From: Deltaproteobacteria bacterium
Lineage (GTDB): Bacteria > Desulfobacterota > GWC2-55-46
NCBI GenBank assembly: GCA_016234955.1
Contig: JACRNN010000122.1
Span: 1-10,221, forward strand
Length of the DNA: 10,221 bases
Direction of reading: 5' to 3'
This document shows positions 5,561 to 10,221 of the stretch, in pieces. Below the pieces are notes generated by a model, which was not told where the DNA came from, did no database searches, and saw only the letters and a list, made by a program, of their open reading frames with translations. Made by a program: the position numbers and the translations under genes. The stretch's first letter is position 1; each line of letters starts with the position of its first letter.

Positions 5561-5735
5561 TGTCATTCCGATGAGCACGTTCACTACGTTCAGTGTAAAC
5601 TCCGCGACGAAGAATCCCGGAGCCTCCTGATTTATGAGACATCAATTGAAAAGAGATTCTTCGCGGAGTTTATCCTGAGCGAAAAAGCAAGATTCTTCGT
5701 TTCAGAATGACAAAGCGAAGGGCTCGGAATGACCT
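5561..5735. repeat. palindromic MITE-like dispersed repeat
   Basis: The 175-bp block is bounded by 10-bp perfect terminal inverted repeats, GTCATTCCGA (5562-5571) and TCGGAATGAC (5725-5734). An additional internal end-like copy, TTCAGAATGACA, lies at 5701-5712. Inside, an 11-bp inverted repeat pairs TAAACTCCGCG (5596-5606) with CGCGGAGTTTA (5662-5672), and GATTCTTCG occurs twice (5655-5663, 5691-5699). GTCATTCC...GAATGAC ends with GAAGAATC/GATTCTTCG interiors are, from general knowledge, common in non-coding dispersed repeats of many bacterial genomes. No meaningful protein is encoded. Only one copy is in this window, so the dispersed nature is inferred. Confidence 0.65.
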
Positions 5736-5761
5736 CATTGGCGGAATTTTTCAGAAGTTCC

Positions 5762-6682
5762 CTAACCTTCAAGTATCTCCCGCGCCCTCAGGGCGTCCCT
5801 TCTTATCCGGCTTATAAGGGCGGCTTTTGTCTTGAAGGTCTTTTCGTCCCTGAGCCTCCTTACGAACGCGACCTCCATCTTCCTGCCGTATATGTCGCCC
5901 CTGAAGCCGAGGATATGCACCTCCACGGTCTTCTCCCTGCCCCCGAACGTCGGGGCCGTGCCGATGTTGAGCACCGCGGCGCGTCTGACGCCGCCGACAG
6001 AGGCGTATGCGGCGTATACCCCGTTTTTCGGGACAAGCTCGCTTGAGACCCTGAGGTTCGCCGTGGGGAACCCTATCTCCCTGCCGACAGAGGCACCCTT
6101 CACGACCCTGCCCTTTATCCTGTAGTCTTTGCCGAGGAGCGAGGCGGCCTTTCTCACCTCGCCCGTCTTTATAAGCTCTCTTATGAGGGAGCTGCTTACT
6201 ATCAGGCCGGCTTTCCTGTAGGCCGGCATCACGCGGACCTTGAAGCCGAGCTCCTCCCCGAGCTCCCTTAGGTACTCTGCGGTCCCGGTCCTCCCCCTGC
6301 CGAACGAGAAGTCGTGGCCGACCCATACCTCCATGACCTTGAGCCCCTTTATCAGCACGTCCTCGACGAATTGCCTCGGGTGCGTCGCCGCGAACTCCTT
6401 CGTGAACTCCGCAAGGACGAGATAATCTATCCCCAACTCCTTGATAAGCCCTCTCTTGTCCTCCATGTCGAGCAGAAGGGGCGGGCTCCTGTGCGGCGCC
6501 ACCACCTTCAGGGGATGCGGCTCAAAGGTATATACCACGGAAGGCACGGACTCTTTCTCGGCCTTCGCAACGACCCTTGAGATTATCCTGCGGTGGCCGA
6601 GGTGGATGCCGTCGAAGTTGCCGAGGGTGAGTATCGGGTTTTTGACGCCCTTTAGTCCCTTAAGGCTTCTCAATACTATCAT
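5762..6682 (-). CDS. ribF: bifunctional riboflavin kinase / FAD synthetase
   Basis: A 306-residue RibF, the usual length. The N-terminal FAD synthetase (nucleotidyltransferase) domain has TLGNFDGIHLGH (19-30), TFEPHP (52-57), VGHDFSFGRGRTG (121-133) and VSSSLIR (162-168). The C-terminal riboflavin kinase domain has GREIGFPTANL (200-210) that grips ATP and Mg, GVYA, NIGTAPTFGG and the catalytic glutamate strand VEVHILGFRGDIYG. The protein phosphorylates riboflavin to FMN and then adenylates it to FAD in the cytoplasm. The start at 6682 gives the normal short lead-in before the first strand. There is a gap of about 98 bases to the upstream ubiB remnant. Downstream a palindromic repeat separates it from aroE. 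Confidence 0.95.
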   Translation of the reverse strand: MIVLRSLKGLKGVKNPILTLGNFDGIHLGHRRIISRVVAKAEKESVPSVVYTFEPHPLKVVAPHRSPPLLLDMEDKRGLIKELGIDYLVLAEFTKEFAATHPRQFVEDVLIKGLKVMEVWVGHDFSFGRGRTGTAEYLRELGEELGFKVRVMPAYRKAGLIVSSSLIRELIKTGEVRKAASLLGKDYRIKGRVVKGASVGREIGFPTANLRVSSELVPKNGVYAAYASVGGVRRAAVLNIGTAPTFGGREKTVEVHILGFRGDIYGRKMEVAFVRRLRDEKTFKTKAALISRIRRDALRAREILEG

Positions 6683-6780
6683 AGATCGGCGATATGGCGG
6701 ATGCGCTCAATCGCGGCGCGCCGCCCGGTATCCGTAGAATAAAATCATCTGCTCATGCCCTGGCGTACGCGAACGGGGCG

Positions 6781-7962
6781 CTAAAACTTCCCGGACCTCA
6801 GTATCTGGAACGCGAGCCAGAAGCCCAGCAACGAGGCTATAAGGAACCCCAGGACGCCGATGGCGGCGTAGCCCCATATCCTCGGCGCGGTGTCGGTGGA
6901 GATGACGAGGGAAGAGCCGATGACGAGGGCGGCCATTATTATCCCGAACGTCAGCCTGTTCGAGGACCTGTCCATCTCCCCGATGAAGTCCTCGAGCCCC
7001 CTGTGCACGAACTCGATCCGGAGCCTGTCCCCGGCTATCTTGTTCATTATGTTCTCGGCCTGTCCGGGGAGCCTGCTTATGAAGGACTTGGCCTCGGAGA
7101 GCGTCTGGAGCGCCTCCTGCGCCATGGCCGTGGGGCTGTAGCGCTCCATGAAGAGCCTCGAGGTGTACACCCCGCTCTCCTCCAGTATGTTGGCCTCCGG
7201 AAATAGCAGCCTTGAGAGCCCCTCAAGCTCTATGAGGCATTTATCGAAAAGCAGCAATTCCCTCGGCAGCATGACGCCGTGGCGCGCGGCAAGCCTGATG
7301 TAGTCCATAAGTATCTCGCCCACGCTCACGTATTTGAACGGACGACCGAAGTAACGCAGGATTATATCATAGTACTCTCTTTCAAACGACGCCTTGTCTA
7401 TATGCTCCGGCAGTATGCCCATGTCCTGGTAGACCTTGATCAGCCCCTCGAAATTCTCGGAGACCAGGTTGATAAAGACCTCGGCGAGCTGCGCCTTGAG
7501 CTTCCCGTCGAGCCTGCCGACTATCCCGAAATCGACGAGGGCGATCCTCTCCGGGCCTACCACGAATATGTTGCCGGAGTGCAGGTCCCCGTGGAAGAGG
7601 CCGAAGTCGAAGACCTGCTTGAAAAAGACGTCCGCCACGATGTGCGCCACCTTGCGGGTGTCGATGCCGCGCTCCCTGAGCTTATCGACCCTGTCCGCCT
7701 TTATCCCATCGACCCGCTCCATGGTGAGGACGAGTTTGCCGGAGTACTTCCAGTATACCTTCGGTATCATGACCCTGCCGTCGCCGGCGAAGTTGGTCCT
7801 GAACCTCTCCATGTAGCTCGCCTCGAGGGTGAAGTCCATCTCTTTTCTTATCACCATCGAGAACTCATCGACTATCCCCACCGGGTCATACGGCGCGCTC
7901 TCGGGAATGTACTTGAGCGCCAGCCTGGCGAGATAGCCGAGTATGACGATGTCCGTGTCCAC
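6781..7962 (-). CDS. UbiB/ABC1 kinase, C-terminal fragment
   Basis: Counting from the first possible start after the break (GTG at 7962) this piece has 393 residues; the sense sequence actually resumes seven codons earlier (PGIAEVV). It carries RKEMDFTLEASYMERF (39-54), the catalytic loop FHGDLHSGNIFV (123-134) and the metal-binding VDFGIVGRL (143-151). At the C-terminus are two hydrophobic segments at about 333-352 and 362-388, the usual UbiB membrane anchor. UbiB proteins are ATPases of the protein-kinase-like fold linked to ubiquinone or other isoprenoid lipid handling at the inner membrane. Alone it lacks the KxGQ, Ala-rich loop and ATP-lysine parts and would not be expected to work. The GTG has no good ribosome binding site; re-initiation is possible but unproven. 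Confidence 0.75.
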   Translation of the reverse strand: MDTDIVILGYLARLALKYIPESAPYDPVGIVDEFSMVIRKEMDFTLEASYMERFRTNFAGDGRVMIPKVYWKYSGKLVLTMERVDGIKADRVDKLRERGIDTRKVAHIVADVFFKQVFDFGLFHGDLHSGNIFVVGPERIALVDFGIVGRLDGKLKAQLAEVFINLVSENFEGLIKVYQDMGILPEHIDKASFEREYYDIILRYFGRPFKYVSVGEILMDYIRLAARHGVMLPRELLLFDKCLIELEGLSRLLFPEANILEESGVYTSRLFMERYSPTAMAQEALQTLSEAKSFISRLPGQAENIMNKIAGDRLRIEFVHRGLEDFIGEMDRSSNRLTFGIIMAALVIGSSLVISTDTAPRIWGYAAIGVLGFLIASLLGFWLAFQILRSGKF

Positions 7963-8419
7963 GACCTCGGCTATTCCCGGTTACGGCCCTGTGCACCTGC
8001 GAGACCGAGGCCGCGGCTATCGGGGTCTCCTCGATCCTTGAGAAGAGCTCTCCCACGGGCCTTTTAAAAGACCCCTCTATTATAGCCGCGGCGTCCTTGA
8101 AGGGGAACGGCGCGACGTCGTCCTGAAGCTTGAGGAGCTCTATGATGAACTCCTGCGGCAGGATATCCGGCCTCGTCGAGAGTATCTGGCCGAGCTTGAT
8201 GAACGTGGGGCCGAGTTCCTCGAGGGCGAGCCTCAAGCCGACGGCGGCGCTCTCCCCGTCCCTTGCGCGCTTTTTCCCGAAAACCTTCTGATGGACGGAC
8301 AGGAGCCTCGTCAGATGGAGCCTCTCCATGAAGGGCCGGAAGCCGTGCCTTGTGAAGACGGTGACGATGTCGCGGAGCCTTTTTATGTTCTTGTACGCGA
8401 GGTGCAGCCTTAGAGACAT
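7886..8419 (-). CDS. UbiB/ABC1 kinase, N-terminal fragment
   Basis: The reading frame gives 177 residues, of which about the first 146 are genuine UbiB. These include an amphipathic N-terminal region, the family-specific FIKLGQILSTRPDILP with K75 and Q78 of the KxGQ motif, LLKLQDDVAPF, and the alanine-rich nucleotide loop AAASVSQVHRA (135-145; usually AAASIGQ). After V146 the frame runs into unrelated Arg/His/Gly-rich sequence until a stop. Its ATG shares one base with the rnr stop codon (TAATG), so it is translated in tandem with rnr. It ends before the ATP-binding lysine. By itself it is a truncated product. Confidence 0.75.
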   Translation of the reverse strand: MSLRLHLAYKNIKRLRDIVTVFTRHGFRPFMERLHLTRLLSVHQKVFGKKRARDGESAAVGLRLALEELGPTFIKLGQILSTRPDILPQEFIIELLKLQDDVAPFPFKDAAAIIEGSFKRPVGELFSRIEETPIAAASVSQVHRAVTGNSRGRGHGHRHTRLSRQAGAQVHSRERAV

Positions 8420-10221
8420 TATCTCTCCCGCCCTCCGCCCTTGCGCCCGGCCTTGCGGACGAACTCCTCGGCGAGGACCATCTCTATCCTTCTCCTCTCG
8501 ACGTCCACCCCCTCTATGCGCACGGATATCCCGTCCCCGAGGCCGAACTTCCTTTTCGTATTCTCCCCGGTGAGGTTGTGCCGCTTGCCGTCGAATATGT
8601 AGTAGTCGTCAAGGAGCGTTGAGACGTGGACGAGCCCTTCGACGAAATACTCCTTGAGCTCGACGAAGAGCCCGAAGCTCGTTACCCCGGAGATGAAGCC
8701 TTCGTACCGCTCCCCGACCTTGTCCTTCATGAACTGGGCCTTCTTCAAATCGACTATCTCACGCTCCGCCTCCATCGCCTTCCTCTCCCTCCCCGAGGTG
8801 TGGCCGGCTATCTCCGGCAGGGCGGCTTCCGTCCTCCGCCTCTCGTCCGCGGAATACCTGTTGTGGATAAGGAGCTTCAAGAGCCTGTGGACGACGAGGT
8901 CCGGGTACCTCCTTATCGGGGACGTGAAATGGGTGTAGTCCTCGAAGGCGAGGCCGAAGTGCCCGATATTCTCCTCCGAATATACCGCCTGCTTCATGGA
9001 GCGCAGGAGCACGTGGTTTATGAGCTTCTCCTCGGGCCTGCCCTCCGCGGCCTTGAGCACCTCCTGGAACGCCTTCGGTCCCTGCGCGCCCTTGAGCTGA
9101 AGCCCGAACCCGGCGATGAACTCGACGAAGTCGTCTATGCTCTCGCGGTCAGGCTCGCCGTGCACCCTGTAGAGGAACGGCAGGTCGCGCCTCGTGAACT
9201 CCTCGGCCGCGGCCCGGTTGGCCGATAGCATGAACTCCTCTATGAGGCGATGGGCTACGTTCCTCTCGGACCGCACGATATCCTCGATGTTGCCCTCTAT
9301 GTCCAATATTATCTGCGGCTCCGGGAGGTCGAAGTCTATGCCCCCGGCCTCCATCCTCCTCCGGGTGAGCTTTTGCGCAAGCTCCTCCATAGTCCTGAGG
9401 TCAGGCAGTATCCGTCCGTACCTCTGCTCAAGGGCGGCGTCCGCGCCTTCGAGGAGCTTTTTGACGTTGGTGTAGGTCATCCTCTCCGCGCTCTTTATCA
9501 CGCTCTCGTAGAACCTCTTCCCGGTCATCCGCCCGGATCCGTCAAAGTCCATCTCGGCGGTGAGCGTAAGGCGCTCCTCGTGCGGATTGAGGCTGCATAT
9601 GCCGTTCGAGAGCGCCTCCGGGAGCATCGGGACGCACCTGTCCGGGAAGTAGACGGACGTGCTCCGGGCGTAGGCCTCGGCGTCTATGGCGCCGCCCTGC
9701 CTTACGTAGCGGCTCACGTCGGCAATTGAGACCCAGAGCCTGTACCCGTGATGGGTCCTCTCTATCGATACCGCGTCGTCGAAGTCCCTGGCGGTCTCAC
9801 CGTCTATGGTGACTACCGTCCTGCCCCTGAGATCCACCCTCCCCTTTATATCCTCCTCCAGGACGCGCGCCGGTATCTCCTTTACCTCCTCCATGACGTG
9901 CGCCGGGAACCTGTTGGGTAGGCCGTACTTCTTCAGTATCACGGCGGCCTCCACGTCCGGGTCTTCCGGGTCACCGAGTATCTCTATCACCCTGCCGGCG
10001 GCTACCGTGTCCCTTGACGGCCACCTCGTTATCTCAACTGCCACGATAACGCCGTCCGGGGCGGACCTGGAATCCTTCGAGGGTATCACTATCTTGTCGA
10101 GTATCCTCTCATCCGACGGGATTACGGAGGAGAACTCCCGCTCTTTCTCTATCCTCCCGGTAATCACCTTGTGCGCCCTTTTTATGACCCTTATGATGCG
10201 GCCTTCCCTCTTGCCGCCCTC
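8419..10221 (-). CDS. rnr: ribonuclease R (5' end outside window)
   Basis: The frame is open to the right edge of the window, so the gene starts upstream; the GTG at 10167 is internal, preceded in frame by GRIIRVIKRAHK, which fits the cold-shock domain linker of RNase R. About 600 residues are visible. After the OB-fold (KIVIPSKDS, GVIVAVEITRWPS) comes the RNB exonuclease domain. It starts with TIDGETARDFDDAV, whose four aspartates keep the D-x5-D-x-DD spacing of the catalytic magnesium site, and includes CSLNPHEERLTLTAEM and HFTSPIRRYPDLVVHR. A C-terminal S1 domain (GERYEGFISGVTSFGLFVEL) and a short basic tail (RKAGRKGGGRER) follow. RNase R degrades structured RNA 3' to 5'. Length and domain order favour RNase R over RNase II. 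It is the upstream partner of ubiB. Confidence 0.92.
   Translation of the reverse strand, partial: EGGKREGRIIRVIKRAHKVITGRIEKEREFSSVIPSDERILDKIVIPSKDSRSAPDGVIVAVEITRWPSRDTVAAGRVIEILGDPEDPDVEAAVILKKYGLPNRFPAHVMEEVKEIPARVLEEDIKGRVDLRGRTVVTIDGETARDFDDAVSIERTHHGYRLWVSIADVSRYVRQGGAIDAEAYARSTSVYFPDRCVPMLPEALSNGICSLNPHEERLTLTAEMDFDGSGRMTGKRFYESVIKSAERMTYTNVKKLLEGADAALEQRYGRILPDLRTMEELAQKLTRRRMEAGGIDFDLPEPQIILDIEGNIEDIVRSERNVAHRLIEEFMLSANRAAAEEFTRRDLPFLYRVHGEPDRESIDDFVEFIAGFGLQLKGAQGPKAFQEVLKAAEGRPEEKLINHVLLRSMKQAVYSEENIGHFGLAFEDYTHFTSPIRRYPDLVVHRLLKLLIHNRYSADERRRTEAALPEIAGHTSGRERKAMEAEREIVDLKKAQFMKDKVGERYEGFISGVTSFGLFVELKEYFVEGLVHVSTLLDDYYIFDGKRHNLTGENTKRKFGLGDGISVRIEGVDVERRRIEMVLAEEFVRKAGRKGGGRER

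Larger units (their letters stand above)
6781..8419 (-). pseudogene. ubiB: ubiB-like ABC1 kinase gene disrupted by a small out-of-frame deletion
   Basis: Two adjacent minus-strand frames together make one UbiB/ABC1 (AarF) atypical kinase. The first frame covers the N-terminus up to AAASVSQVHRAV; the second resumes with PGIAEVVDTDIVILGYLARL. The frames meet near 7981-7984, where a TAA sits in the second frame just before PGIAEVV. Family members normally have about 13 residues between these points, including the VAVK lysine motif. The gap therefore looks like a deletion of roughly 37 bp. Everything else is intact, so the lesion is recent, an assembly error, or bypassed in some way. Confidence 0.75.

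Noticed and set aside
5399..5710. Plus-strand open frame running across the aroE start and the palindromic repeat
   Set aside because: It is antisense to aroE, then reads through the repeat; no family resemblance and composition typical of shadow frames.
7279..8067. Long plus-strand open frame of 262 residues opposite ubiB
   Set aside because: It is the antisense shadow of a GC-rich coding strand; the minus strand has clear kinase motifs over the same bases.
1..10221. CRISPR arrays, complete tRNA or rRNA genes, transposases, phage genes
   Set aside because: No spaced direct repeats, no cloverleaf or rRNA signature and no recombinase motif were seen on either strand.

Overview
The window reads as a chromosomal segment of a Gram-negative, probably anaerobic or microaerophilic bacterium. 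It carries a radical SAM enzyme closely resembling AhbD, of the siroheme-dependent (alternative) heme pathway, and an LpxH-like lipid A enzyme. The core genes are GC-rich and use ATA and AGG codons freely. Both points fit lineages such as Desulfobacterota or Nitrospirota, but the sequence alone does not fix the phylum.

Layout. (1) Positions 1-1731, plus strand: the 3' part of an ahbD-like gene, a strong perfect-stem terminator, then an RDD-family membrane protein. (2) About 1740-3730, plus strand: a visibly AT-richer accessory islet. It holds a DUF2281/MazF-type toxin-antitoxin pair, a zinc-ribbon NUDIX hydrolase whose 3' end lies inside an integron attC-like site, and a BrnT/BrnA toxin-antitoxin pair with its own likely promoter. 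(3) 3806-10221, minus strand: a housekeeping run read from right to left. The order is rnr (5' end beyond the window), a ubiB-like ABC1 kinase gene broken by a small out-of-frame deletion, ribF, an intergenic palindromic MITE-like repeat, aroE and lpxH. rnr/ubiB and aroE/lpxH overlap by 1 and 4 bases, so they are probably translationally coupled.

The core genes cover RNA turnover (RNase R), flavin cofactor synthesis (RibF), aromatic biosynthesis (AroE), lipid A synthesis (LpxH), heme synthesis (AhbD) and a UbiB-family kinase. Nothing in the core is an obvious new system. The most notable points are: the lone attC-like structure fused to the NUDIX gene between two toxin-antitoxin modules, which suggests a relic gene cassette or islet; the ubiB break, which removes the segment that should carry the ATP-site lysine; and the dispersed-type palindromic repeat between ribF and aroE.
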